DNA of 64,000 nt from JACDCA01 sp963810305. GTDB lineage: Bacteria > Acidobacteriota > Vicinamibacteria > Vicinamibacterales > 2-12-FULL-66-21. Shown piece by piece: positions 10,705 through 19,201 of the stretch. Position numbers and translations under genes: made by a program. Position 1 is the stretch's first letter. Each line of letters begins with the position of its first letter. The stretch lies in assembly GCA_963810305.1 (NCBI GenBank), contig CAWEMY010000019.1, positions 1 to 64,000 on the forward strand. The letters are read 5' to 3'. Under the pieces are notes generated by a model, which saw only the letters and a list, made by a program, of their open reading frames with translations, was not told where the DNA came from and made no database searches.

Positions 10705-11397
10705 ATGAACCGACGGCTCGCCGGAACCTCGATCTTGGTCTTTGCTCTGACCGGCTGCGGTGACAAAGCTTCTACTCCGCTAACCTCACCCTCGTGCACA
10801 TCTGCCGTATCACCGTTAGCTGTTTCACTCGGACAAAACGGCGAGCCCGGAACTGTGGGTGTGCAGACCACAGCCGGCTGTCCTTGGACTGCGAGAAGTA
10901 ATACCAGTTGGATCACGGTCACCGCTGGCACTTCCGGGATCGGCAACGGATCGCTGAGCTATTCGGCGCAAGCGAACTTTGACACGAGCGCGCGGACGGG
11001 AACACTTACTGTCGCGGACGTGACTGTCACCATGACGCAGGCCGCTTTCAGTTCTGCTTTCACTTCTCCTTTTGTCGGCCGTTGGCGAAACGAAGATCCT
11101 GAGACGGACGGAATTACCAGAGTATCGATTCGTGAATCGGGCAACGCTTTGGTTGTCCACATGTGGGGGGCCTGTATCCCGGTGGAATGCTACTGGGGAG
11201 AACTGCAGACCTCACTGGCTGATGCGGACGATGGCGTGTTGGCCCTTGTTTGGAACCCCACCTTCGCACAAAGAACTCAGGAACTACAGGTACTTCAAGA
11301 CGGCCGCCTCCGGGTAAAGACTCACACTCGATTTACAGACGGTTCTGGGCGTCAACCGTACGACAGCGTCCATTACTTCAGCCGGTCGGCTGAGTAA
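10705..11397 (+). CDS. BACON-domain lipoprotein
   Basis: The ATG at 10705 has GGAGG 8 bases upstream. The N-terminus MNRRLAGTSILVFALTGCG is a lipoprotein signal (L-T-G-C lipobox). Residues of about 35-110 match a BACON domain: conserved CPWTARSNTSWITVTAG, then GNGSLSYSAQAN and the terminal GTLTVADVTVTMTQ strand. A C-terminal domain of about 110 residues (FVGRWRNEDPETDGITR) resembles small lipocalin-like acidobacterial domains. BACON domains are usually ligand- or surface-binding modules. The gene is intact and opens the lipoprotein cluster of 10.7-15.1 kb. Confidence 0.85.
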   Translation: MNRRLAGTSILVFALTGCGDKASTPLTSPSCTSAVSPLAVSLGQNGEPGTVGVQTTAGCPWTARSNTSWITVTAGTSGIGNGSLSYSAQANFDTSARTGTLTVADVTVTMTQAAFSSAFTSPFVGRWRNEDPETDGITRVSIRESGNALVVHMWGACIPVECYWGELQTSLADADDGVLALVWNPTFAQRTQELQVLQDGRLRVKTHTRFTDGSGRQPYDSVHYFSRSAE

Positions 11398-11597
11398 ATG
11401 GTTAGAACGGCGGAAATCCATACTCCTTTCTTTCGCGTATCGGCGCGGTGCTTTGCGACGGTGTGTGTACTTCACCGTTTCCGAAGTACTCCCCGGGGAT
11501 GATGTGCGAGCCTTGGCCCACCCCCACCGGTGATCGTCTCGCGATCGCACACCGCGAAACGGACCTCAGGCCCCTCCGAGCCCGTGCCGGACACAAC

Positions 11598-11706
11598 CTA
11601 CCAGATCCGCTCTCGCGCGCTCTCCGGCCGGACATCCGATCGCCGGCCTTCACGTCAAACGCCTCATAGAATTCTGGCAGGTTGACCACGACCCCGTTCA
11701 CGCGTT
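11598..11706 (-). pseudogene. C-terminal remnant of an M13 (neprilysin/PepO) metallopeptidase
   Basis: The minus strand encodes RVNGVVVNLPEFYEAFDVKA, then after a one-base shift RPESARERIW-stop. This is the C-terminal signature of M13 peptidases (a conserved NxPEF...F segment and a terminal Arg-x-Trp). Nothing upstream on the minus strand continues the catalytic domain with its HExxH motif, so only the last ~35 codons remain. Confidence 0.65.
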
Positions 11707-11794
11707 CCCACTGCACCAGACGAACTCGTCTCGGTATCGGGGCCGGCACCGCGAGGCTGACGGCACGCCGCTGAGCGCCCGGCGAGGGGGATGG

Positions 11795-11985
11795 AAGCAG
11801 CCGGAGGGCTCGCCTGCAGCTCGATACGCTCCCACCACATTTCTGGCAGGTGAAGCTGAAGGCCAAGGGCCGACGCCGCCCCACGCCGCTCTCTGGACCA
11901 CTGATCAGCCCGGTTACACCGCCTACGTGAGCAAGTTTGCCCGCAGTTCTCGCGTCTCTTGGTAGCGAGAAGACTGAGCTGGCGC
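11795..11985 (+). repeat. ~190-bp diverged repeat, copy A
   Basis: Copy A matches 12880-13075 over its whole length with scattered differences (both contain CTCGCCTGCA, CTCTCTGGACCACTGATCAG and the GAGCAAG element). It ends before a lipoprotein gene, as copy B does. The shared inverted-repeat core is at 11929-11943. Confidence 0.7.
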
Positions 11986-12063
11986 CCCGCTGGTTCAAAG
12001 CGAACCGACGGAAGGACTTCAGCCTGTCCGATATGAGCATTCGCGCCACTACAGGAGCTGAGC

Positions 12064-12721
12064 ATGTTGCGATACCTTCGTCTCATCGCGTTTTGTCTGG
12101 GCATCATGGCGAGCGTCGGATGCCGCGGCGGAGAGCTGATCGCCCCCGCTCCGCCTCCGCCTCCGTCTCCGCCGCTTGACACGGCGCAAGTGAATGCAGG
12201 GGCCGATGTATGGCTGCCTCTACCGGCTACTTCTCTCGTCTTGTCAGGGTTTTCCACACTCTCACCGGTAGCTACCGCCGGCTACTCATGGAAGAAAACT
12301 TCCGGCCCTGCTTCATATTCCATTGAAAGTCCCGAGTCTCAACGCACGAAGGTGACAAACCTGGAGGAAGGAACGTACGAATTCGAATTTGCGGTGACAA
12401 ATAAAGGCGGTTGGACTGGTAAAGATTCGGTCAGTATTTCTGTCTACGACCCACGCGTTCAAGGTGCAAACGAGTTTATCTTCAGGAACGTCCCATGGAT
12501 GTGCCCCATGGGTTGTAACGCGACGATAGAGAACTTCCCGCTCTCAGCTCCAACCCCGATCAGAGTACCTGCTGAAGGGGAATTCCGCAGAATGGATTGA
12601 AGCAAAACCAGTAGCGCAATGGCAAACAGGTGATAGATACGTGTACACAATCGGGAATGGCAGGTTCTGGATTTACGCAGACGATGAACAGGGTGCTGTG
12701 GATATTCGAATTATCTTTTAG
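12064..12721 (+). CDS. Lipoprotein with PKD/REJ-like Ig domain (one frame break near the end)
   Basis: The N-terminus MLRYLRLIAFCLGIMASVGC is a lipoprotein signal and is followed by a Pro-rich linker (APAPPPPPSPP). Residues 40-130 look like a PKD/REJ-type sandwich (NAGADVWLPLPATSLVLSG, ATAGYSWKKTSGPASYS, GTYEFEFAVTNKGG). One frame stops at 12600, but clear coding continues one frame over (EYLLKGNSAEWIEAKPVAQW, IGNGRFWIYADDEQGAVD) to a stop at 12721. The total length is one base over a multiple of three, so a single indel lies at about 12545-12565. It is a paralogue in layout of the other lipoproteins of this cluster. Confidence 0.75.
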
Positions 12722-12739
12722 AATGCCCGCCTTTTCTTG

Positions 12740-12881
12740 TTTCCGGAGAGGAGGCCTGGGGCCTTCCGGACGGCCCACGGGAAGTTGCGGTGCTCAAAAT
12801 CGAGCTCGACGCGGCGCATCGTACCCATGGCCGGCACGCCACGCGTTATCCAGTTCGGCGTCAGATATACGTTCCAGGAGG
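12740..12881 (+). pseudogene. C-terminal remnant of an Oar-like TonB receptor
   Basis: The segment ends with RVIQFGVRYTF, the terminal strand of Oar-like receptors (compare AAVRYTF at 7117), but runs on without a stop. No barrel sequence precedes it. It sits directly before repeat copy B. Confidence 0.45.
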
Positions 12882-13075
12882 ATCGACGCAGCTGTAAAGC
12901 TCGCCTGCATCTCAGTACGTTCCTACCCGATTTCTGGCACGTGAAGCCCAAGTCCAAAGGTCCGACAGTCACCCGCCGCCGCTCTCTGGACCACTGATCA
13001 GCCCGGGTACACCGCATAGCTGAGCAAGTTTTCTCCCGTCTCGCGTCTCCTGGTAGCGGGATCGGTTCCAGCGTG
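12880..13075 (+). repeat. ~190-bp diverged repeat, copy B
   Basis: Second copy of the repeat at 11795-11985, again ending before a lipoprotein start (13140). The core GAGCAAGTTTTCTC at 13022-13035 has lost part of its right arm compared with the consensus. Confidence 0.7.
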
Positions 13076-13139
13076 GGCGTGCGGCGCGCGCGGCGGCGCA
13101 CTGCGTACGGAATCACACTTGCCCCAACAGGAGTTGACC

Positions 13140-13477
13140 ATGTTCCGACATCTTCCTCTCACCGCGGTTTGTGCGTGCATCATAACCAGCGTTGGATGCG
13201 ACGGCGGAAAGGTGACCGCCCCGCTCCGCCGCCCGCGCCATCGTCGGATCCGAATACGCGGGCGACGGTCGAATTCGGCGGCCAAGTGGTCAATGCGGAT
13301 ACGGGAGGCCCCGTCGAGGGCGCGCGGGTGTCGCTGCTGGACGGTCAGGGATTGCCCGGCGGCGGGCCTAGCGCGGCAATTCCCTATGCGAATGACACTG
13401 CAACGTATGACGAAACCGCCAGACGGGCCAGAGACGTTCTCACCCGCTGCATTGAACAGTCGCATCTCGCTAAATGA
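13140..13477 (+). pseudogene. Truncated lipoprotein with carboxypeptidase-regulatory domain
   Basis: The start at 13140 (AGGAG upstream) encodes MFRHLPLTAVCACIITSVGC, very like the signal of the 12064 lipoprotein. After GGKVTAP a one-base shift is needed to enter the Pro-rich linker and EFGGQVVNADTGGPVEGARV, the first strands of a carboxypeptidase-regulatory domain. The similarity ends near 13400, where sequence from an oppositely oriented lipoprotein gene begins. Only about 85 residues remain. Confidence 0.65.
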
Positions 13478-14005
13478 GCCCGCGCCGTCGACAAGCGTAA
13501 GCACCCCGGAATATCGGTGCCCCGTGAGGTCGCCCCATGCCGGATCGAAGCTTTCCACCGTCATCGTCAAGTCATACACTCCCGCAAGGGCCGCGAATTT
13601 CTGCGGGATCGTCCCTTCTTTGGGCCGCACGAATATGCCCGCGCTGGCGTGGTTGCGTCCGGCGAACCGGGCGTAAACAGTCGTTGCGCCGCGGTTTTTG
13701 CCTGTGGCAAGACCCCTCGAGCTCACCTGCAGGACCGACGTGTCACTCGTCGTCCATTCAGCCTGGTCGCTCACGTTCTCGGCCGAGCCGTCCGACTTGA
13801 TGGCCTTCGCCGTCAGTTGGACCGATTCACCCGGCGCGATCTCCGCCGGCGCGACGAGCTCGACTCGGACGGTGTCAGGTCCAAGAACGATCAGGCCGCC
13901 GGGCGGGGGCGGGGGCGCGAGCAGCGGCGGCCTGTCGGCGCCATCGCATCCGATGGTCAAGACGGCGCCGGGACACAAACCGATGAACCGCAGCTGTGCT
14001 GACAT
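13405..14005 (-). pseudogene. 3'-truncated lipoprotein with Big_2-type Ig domain
   Basis: The start at 14005 (GAGGGG upstream) encodes MSAQLRFIGLCPGAVLTIGC, a lipoprotein signal. Residues 45-125 form a Big_2-like bacterial Ig domain (SVQLTAKAIKSDGSAENVSD, ATTVYARFAGR). A beta-rich domain follows (GVYDLTMTVESFDPAWGDLT) and then, at about 13405, the sequence becomes the antisense of the truncated plus-strand lipoprotein gene. The normal C-terminus is missing. It shares about 250 bp of similarity with the gene at 14061-15118. Confidence 0.7.
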
Positions 14006-14060
14006 GATCCCCTCGTCAGTCGGCTAGCGCCGCACCATTTCAAAGCCGTGCGTCGCCGAC

Positions 14061-15118
14061 TCACACTCGGAGAGGGACGAGTCGAAGGGATCGCTGGTGC
14101 GGTTCGAGGTCAGGATAGATCCGGTCGAGCGTCCCTGCAATGCGTTGCGGGGTGCCGCTGGCGGTGACGGTGCCACCGACCAGCAGCGCCCCGACGCTGA
14201 AGCGCTCCACGATGTGGAACCGAATGATTTCATCGCCCCAAACGTCACCGATCGGGAATGTCATCGTCCCGGTCGGATCGGTAAACCCAGAGAAGCGATT
14301 GCCGTAGCCATTGGTGACGATGAAGTCCGCGTCGCTCAGCGTGACCGTCAAACGCCCGCCGTCCTGTTCGACGTTCGCGGTGTAGACGCGGCGCTTTGCC
14401 TCCTCGGGGAACGTGCCCGACGTCCAACGGCACGCCGAAGCCGCGGAGATCGTGAGCGTGTAGGTTCCCCTGTAGTCCGTCCGTGGCCGTTCGGTGACCA
14501 TATTGAAATCGTACGTGCGGTGCGCGGTCACGTCGAGCGACTGGATGGCGTTGCGATAACCCTCTTTCTTCACCTCGAGCTGCAGCGACCCAATGACGCC
14601 ATAGAGCGCGTAGAATCCGGTGGCGTCGGAGAGTGTCGTGAGACCCTCTCCGACGCCGGAGGTCACGGTGACGGTGACACCCGCGAGTTCAAAGCCGCTC
14701 TCCTGGATGGTGCCGGTGAGCCGGAACGTCCCCTTGGGCAGCACGAATATGTGCGCCTGGTGGCGTTCTGTCCGGCGAAGCGGGCGGAAACGATACCCTG
14801 CCCGCGGCTTTTGCCTGTGGCAAGCCCCGTCGAGCTCACCTGCAGGACCGGTGAGTTCGTCGACGTCCATAGTGCCTGGTTGCTCACGTTCTCGACCGAG
14901 CCGTCCGACTTGACGGCATTCGCCCTCAGTTGGACAGATTCACTCCGGCGCGATCTCCGCCGGCGCGACGAGCTCGAGACGGACGACTGAAGCCGTCGGC
15001 GTCGGACGGGGCGGCGGCGATCGGCAGGACTCGTAGGACTCTTCTTCTCGCAGGCCGCGACCACGAGTACGAGTCCAGTGGCGGCAACTACCGCGACGTA
15101 ACGAGATCGGATGCGCAT
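14061..15118 (-). pseudogene. Lipoprotein with Big_2 and carboxypeptidase-regulatory domains, frame-broken
   Basis: The start at 15118 (GAGGAA upstream) encodes MRIRSRYVAVVAATGLVLVVAAC, a lipoprotein signal followed by EKKSPTSPA. A Big_2-like Ig domain follows (SVQLRANAVKSDGSVENVSN, SARFAGQNA), with frame changes near 15000 and 14770. The last frame carries a carboxypeptidase-regulatory domain (FRLTGTIQESGFELAGVTVT, GFYALYGVIGSLQLEVKKEG) and a C-terminal beta domain (YRGTYTLTISAASACRW). The combined protein would be about 350 residues. The upstream copy of the shared element is at 15276-15289. Confidence 0.7.
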
Positions 15119-15275
15119 CGGTATTCCTCGCCGAGAGACATGTCTGATTTCCTGAAGTCGGGCCGGCGGAAATCGGACGGCTGGGCTGTCACCTCGTCCG
15201 GAGGTAAGCACCGTCCTCAACTTCCGACAGCTGCATGATCAGAAACCTGCCGTTAGACAGGAACGCGAGAACGGC

Positions 15276-15289
15276 GAGCAGACTTGCTC
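15276..15289 (-). repeat. Shared upstream inverted-repeat element, copy 4
   Basis: On the minus strand it reads GAGCAAGTCTGCTC and is followed by TTCTCGCGTTCC, as in copy 1. It lies about 160 bases before the lipoprotein start at 15118. Confidence 0.6.
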
Positions 15290-15334
15290 AGAGGGCCAGC
15301 CACGGCCGTGAGTCGAAAGGGGGACCGGGAAATT

Positions 15335-15520
15335 TCAGTCGAAGCGAAACTTGATGCCCACTTGCATGACGCGGGGCATGGCTGCCACGAGGTGTTCCGG
15401 CCATGATCCTGAACTGAGATTGGCTCCGTTCTGGCCGGCGCTGCTAATCGGGGCTCCCCAGTTGAAGCTCACAGGTTTAGTCGACCTGCGCTGGAATCCA
15501 AACGCTTGCTGATACTGATT
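15335..15520 (-). pseudogene. C-terminal remnant of an Oar-like TonB receptor
   Basis: The minus strand encodes a tail ending AAMPRVMQVGIKFRFD-stop, preceded by NGANLSSGSWPEHLV. The PRVMQxGIKFxF pattern is the last strand of Oar-like receptors. No upstream barrel is present. This is the second orphan receptor tail within 3 kb. Confidence 0.55.
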
Positions 15521-15731
15521 GGAATTGCGTGTCTTCGCGGGTCTCGCGTTTCGCCCGCTGATGTAACCGCGTGCAAATGGCCGAGCGTGTCCAAAATGTC
15601 TCCAAGACGCTGGGAGAATGCAGGGGAATCGCGAGAACGCGAGTGGACGTTCGGGTACCGCTAAAACACTGCGGATCAAGCGCTTGTCACCAGAAGCCGC
15701 GCGCCATCACCAACTTAGAAAAACTGGTTAA

Positions 15732-15758
15732 TCGGGTTCGATCCCCGTAGCCCGCTCA
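15732..15758 (+). other. 3'-end fragment of a tRNA gene (possible att site)
   Basis: TCGGG-TTCGATC-CCCGT is a T-arm, AGCCCGC fits the 3' strand of an acceptor stem, and TCA follows as discriminator plus partial tail. The sequence is glycine-tRNA-like. No matching GCGGGCT 5' half or anticodon arm is present upstream, so the gene is not complete. Such fragments typically mark the far end of elements that integrate at tRNA 3' ends. Confidence 0.5.
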
Positions 15759-15770
15759 TTCAATATTGAT

Positions 15771-15960
15771 CTGGGGGCTTCGCCCCCAGACCCCCTACTC
15801 GCTTACTCGCGCGCCGCTTCGTCGGCGCGCTCCGTTCGCGAGGCTCGTTCGCGCGCTCACTCGCTTATTGACCTGGAGACTTCGTCCCCAGACCCCTTAC
15901 GCTTCCGTCTCGGCGCGGAGCGCTACGGCGAGACTTCGCCGAGGCTCGAAGCGTCCATCG
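15771..15960. repeat. GC-rich hairpin mosaic element, copy 1
   Basis: It begins with the hairpin CTGGGGGC-TTC-GCCCCCAG, then ACCCCCTAC, a block CTCGCGCGCCGCTTCGTCGG and CGCGCTCCGTTCGCGAGGC, and a second weaker hairpin near 15869. The same blocks in altered order occur at 26642-26790. No coding potential. Confidence 0.75.
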
Positions 15961-16039
15961 AGCAAGCGGCTCGGGTCTTCCGTTGCCGCGGGACTCAGGT
16001 GTATGTAGCGTTGCGTCGTCGGCCCAGACCAAGTGCCGC

Positions 16040-19021
16040 TCAGAACGACAGCGAGACCCCGAGCCTGATCGAGCGCGGCGCGAGGAAGCCGCTGTCCAGA
16101 AGGAAGCGCGCGTCGCGCGCGAGCTGTTGTTCCTCGATCAGGCGCTGGGTGTCGGCCCCCTGGAAGAAGAACGCCTGCTCGTCGACCTTGACGAACTGCC
16201 CGGGGAAGAGTTCCTGCGGGAAGTAGTTGGTGGCCGTTCCCTGGTTGAACACGTTCGTCACGTTCGCGCTGAACCCGAGACGAAACCTGGACCGGAGGCG
16301 CAGATCGTGCCTGACATGGAGATCGAGCCGTGAGAGGAAGGGCAGCCGCCCGTCGCTCTTCCGTCCCCTGTACATGACCGGGATGATGTCCAGGTTGTAC
16401 GCGGCCTGACGCGTCCGCGGGATGCCGGTCGCGCCGTACCACGCGCCGCCCACGCTCGTGCCGAACGGCCAGATGTACTGGCCCTGCACCTTCACCTGGT
16501 GGGGACGGTCCGTGGCGAGCACGCCGTACACCGGTTGGCCCCGCTCGTCGAACAAGCCGATCGGGTCGTCGAACACCACACCGAAGTTCGGCGCGACACG
16601 CCCGTCCTCATCGGAGAGGGCGAGACCCGAGTAGTTGCCCGACAGCCGGCTCCACGTGTACGCGGCGCGCGCGGCCCAGCGGCCGGAGAGACGGCGATCC
16701 AGCGTGACCTCGAACGCGTCGTAGTCGCGCACGGCCTTGGGCAGCGCCAACGGGGTGGACCCTCCGCCCGGATAGAACTCCGACGCGGCGCCGAAGCCGG
16801 GGTTACCGATGAGGATCAACCGCTCCGTTTCTCCCGGCAACTGCGTCGAGAGGTCTTCGAGCGCCCGATCGATCTGCTTGTGGATGTACCTCGCGCTCGC
16901 CGAGAGCGCGGGGGCCAGTTCCCGTTCCACGCCGATGACGAGCTCCTGCAGCCGCATCGGCGCCAGCGCCGGGTCGATCCCGTGCTCGTCCGGGTGGTTA
17001 ATCGGGACGATCGGGGTGAAGTCGCCGAGGATGTGCGAGCCCGGACACGCCGGCGGGCACGCCGGGTTGTCCACGATGGGCCGGAAGTCTGGGCTGTCGA
17101 GCGTGAACCAGAACCAGTTCGACCTGAATCCGCCGAAGGCCTGGGTGATCTGCATCTTGGTGATGTCGTAGAACACGCCCCACGATCCGTAGACCTTGGT
17201 CTTGTGGTCGCCGGTCGCGTCCCAGGCGAGGCCCAGGCGCGGCGCGAGCTTGTCGGCGAAGCCGAAGTGGATCGCGGTCGGCGGGATGCCCGGGTCGCGG
17301 GCCAGAGAGGGCACGTGCTCGTTCTCGGTCCGCAGCCCCACCTGCAGCGTGAGCCGGCTGCCGAGCGTCCATTCGTCCTGCAGGAACAGGCCGACGTTGT
17401 TCACCGTCGCCTTGCCGGCGGTGATGAAGCCGCGGTTGGGCAGGAGGTCGTTGCTCACGACCGAGTAGTAGCCGTACGCGCCCGCAACGCCATCGAACGC
17501 TTGCCCCCAGAAGAGGTTGATCACGTTGCCCGTCAAGCCCGAGAGCGCGTCGATCCCGACGCGATCGAACTGCACGCCGCCCTTCACCTGGTGCCGGCCG
17601 GCCGCGGTGAACGTGACCGTCCCGTCTACCTGGAGGCTGAAATGCGGCCCGCGCGCACGATCGCGGCTGAAATTCGACGGCACGTTCGTGAAGTTGCGCG
17701 GATGCTGGAAGTCGGGGGGAACGCCGGGGACGTTAAGCGAGGAGGTGCGGTAAGCGAACAGGTCGCCCTGATAAACGCCCTGGTTGAAGGCGTCGCGGAA
17801 GAAGTACCCCGTGCGCGCGCTGAGATACGCGCGGCCGCTCGGCATGTAGTCGACGCTCGCCGACGCCGAGTAGTTCGGGATGATCTCGTCGATCGAGTAG
17901 CTTGCGGCCGGGTTGCCCGTCCCGTCCTCCACCGGGAGCAGCCCGCGCTGCACGTCGCGGCCCGAGCTGAACGCCGCCTTCGTTCGCCAGCGCGGCCCGA
18001 GCTGCGCGCTCACGTTCGCGGCGGCGTGATGCCGGGTGGCCCGCTGCGAGAACGTGGACGGCCTCGTCTCGCCCAGAAACGTCAGCGTGCGGTCGGTATC
18101 GCGCAGCGACGGCACGTAACCGGCGAAGAACCACGCGCGGTTGCGCACCACCGGACCGCCCAGCGTGAATCCGGGCTCCACCTGCGTGTAGTCGTCCTCG
18201 GGATACGTCACGTACTCGGCGCGCGTGGTATCCGACGGCACGAGCCGCAGCGTCGGCCGGAGCCCCGCGTCGAGCGCATCGCCCGAGAAGAGCAGCAGTG
18301 CCTGGCCGCGCCAGTCGTTGCTCCCGCTCTTCGTCACGACGTTCAGCACACCGCCAGTGGAGCCTCCGTATTCGGCGCTGTATCCGGACGACTTGACTTG
18401 CACCACCTCGACGAAATCGGTCGCCAGGTACTGCCCCGGCGTGCCGATCCAGGTGTCGGTCGTCTCCATCCCGTCGATCATCACGCGGTTCTCGGCGCCG
18501 GTCGATCCGTCGATGGCGATGCCGCCCGCCTTGCGCTCGTCGTTCGCGCCGGGCGCGTGCGCCGCGATCGTCGTGAAATCCCGACCGCGGGGCAGCCGCT
18601 CGAACACCTCGCTCGAGAGGCTGGTCGCCCGCATCGCCTGCGTGATCGCGAGGCGCGGCGAGCCGGCCACGACGTCGACCCGCTCGGCGATGCCGGCGGG
18701 CTTGAGCGTGAGGTCGATCGTCAACTGCGCACCGGGCACGAGCGCGACATCGGCGACACTCGCAGTGTCGAACCGGTCGAGCCGGGCGGCCATCTGGTAC
18801 CGGCCGGGCGGCAGCGCGGGATATCGATACCCGCCGGCCGCGTCCGTCACGATCACCAGCGCGAGGCCGTTGTCGTTGGAGATCGTCACTGCCGCGCCCG
18901 GCAGGACACCGCCTTGCACGTCGCGGACGACGCCCTGGACCGATCCCGTCTGCTCCTGGCCTGCTACCGTTGCCGCTGTGAGAAGGCAGCAGGTGACGGC
19001 GGCCGCAATGAGTCGTTGCAC
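16040..19021 (-). CDS. Oar-like TonB-dependent outer membrane receptor
   Basis: The GTG at 19021 is chosen because GGAGG precedes it by 8 bases and it opens a clean signal peptide (VQRLIAAAVTCCLLTAATVA). The intact 993-residue product has a carboxypeptidase-regulatory domain (GSVQGVVRDVQGGVLPGAAV), a plug (NRVMIDGMETTDTWIG, EYGGSTGGVLNVVTKSGSN) and a large beta-barrel ending RLGVSLSF. These receptors import or bind large substrates using TonB energy; the substrate cannot be told from sequence. It follows the kinase gene by 180 bases on the same strand and is the likely regulated target of the ECF-kinase pair. Confidence 0.9.
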   Translation of the reverse strand: MQRLIAAAVTCCLLTAATVAGQEQTGSVQGVVRDVQGGVLPGAAVTISNDNGLALVIVTDAAGGYRYPALPPGRYQMAARLDRFDTASVADVALVPGAQLTIDLTLKPAGIAERVDVVAGSPRLAITQAMRATSLSSEVFERLPRGRDFTTIAAHAPGANDERKAGGIAIDGSTGAENRVMIDGMETTDTWIGTPGQYLATDFVEVVQVKSSGYSAEYGGSTGGVLNVVTKSGSNDWRGQALLLFSGDALDAGLRPTLRLVPSDTTRAEYVTYPEDDYTQVEPGFTLGGPVVRNRAWFFAGYVPSLRDTDRTLTFLGETRPSTFSQRATRHHAAANVSAQLGPRWRTKAAFSSGRDVQRGLLPVEDGTGNPAASYSIDEIIPNYSASASVDYMPSGRAYLSARTGYFFRDAFNQGVYQGDLFAYRTSSLNVPGVPPDFQHPRNFTNVPSNFSRDRARGPHFSLQVDGTVTFTAAGRHQVKGGVQFDRVGIDALSGLTGNVINLFWGQAFDGVAGAYGYYSVVSNDLLPNRGFITAGKATVNNVGLFLQDEWTLGSRLTLQVGLRTENEHVPSLARDPGIPPTAIHFGFADKLAPRLGLAWDATGDHKTKVYGSWGVFYDITKMQITQAFGGFRSNWFWFTLDSPDFRPIVDNPACPPACPGSHILGDFTPIVPINHPDEHGIDPALAPMRLQELVIGVERELAPALSASARYIHKQIDRALEDLSTQLPGETERLILIGNPGFGAASEFYPGGGSTPLALPKAVRDYDAFEVTLDRRLSGRWAARAAYTWSRLSGNYSGLALSDEDGRVAPNFGVVFDDPIGLFDERGQPVYGVLATDRPHQVKVQGQYIWPFGTSVGGAWYGATGIPRTRQAAYNLDIIPVMYRGRKSDGRLPFLSRLDLHVRHDLRLRSRFRLGFSANVTNVFNQGTATNYFPQELFPGQFVKVDEQAFFFQGADTQRLIEEQQLARDARFLLDSGFLAPRSIRLGVSLSF

Positions 19022-19201
19022 TGGGGACCTCCAACTTCGATTACAGACTTCAGACGGATCCCTGCGGAAAGGTGTCATCGCCACGCCGGCACGTCGGCCC
19101 ATCCGGGGAACGGGCCGAGTTCGAGGACGTATCCGGTTGACGACGCGGCGTTGGGCACCGCCTTGAGGTTCGTGTGGCTGCGCAGCCAGGTGAGCAGCGC
19201 G

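Noticed and set aside
15732..15758. Functional tRNA gene
   Set aside because: Only the T-arm and acceptor 3' strand exist; no D-arm, anticodon arm or 5' acceptor strand is found upstream.
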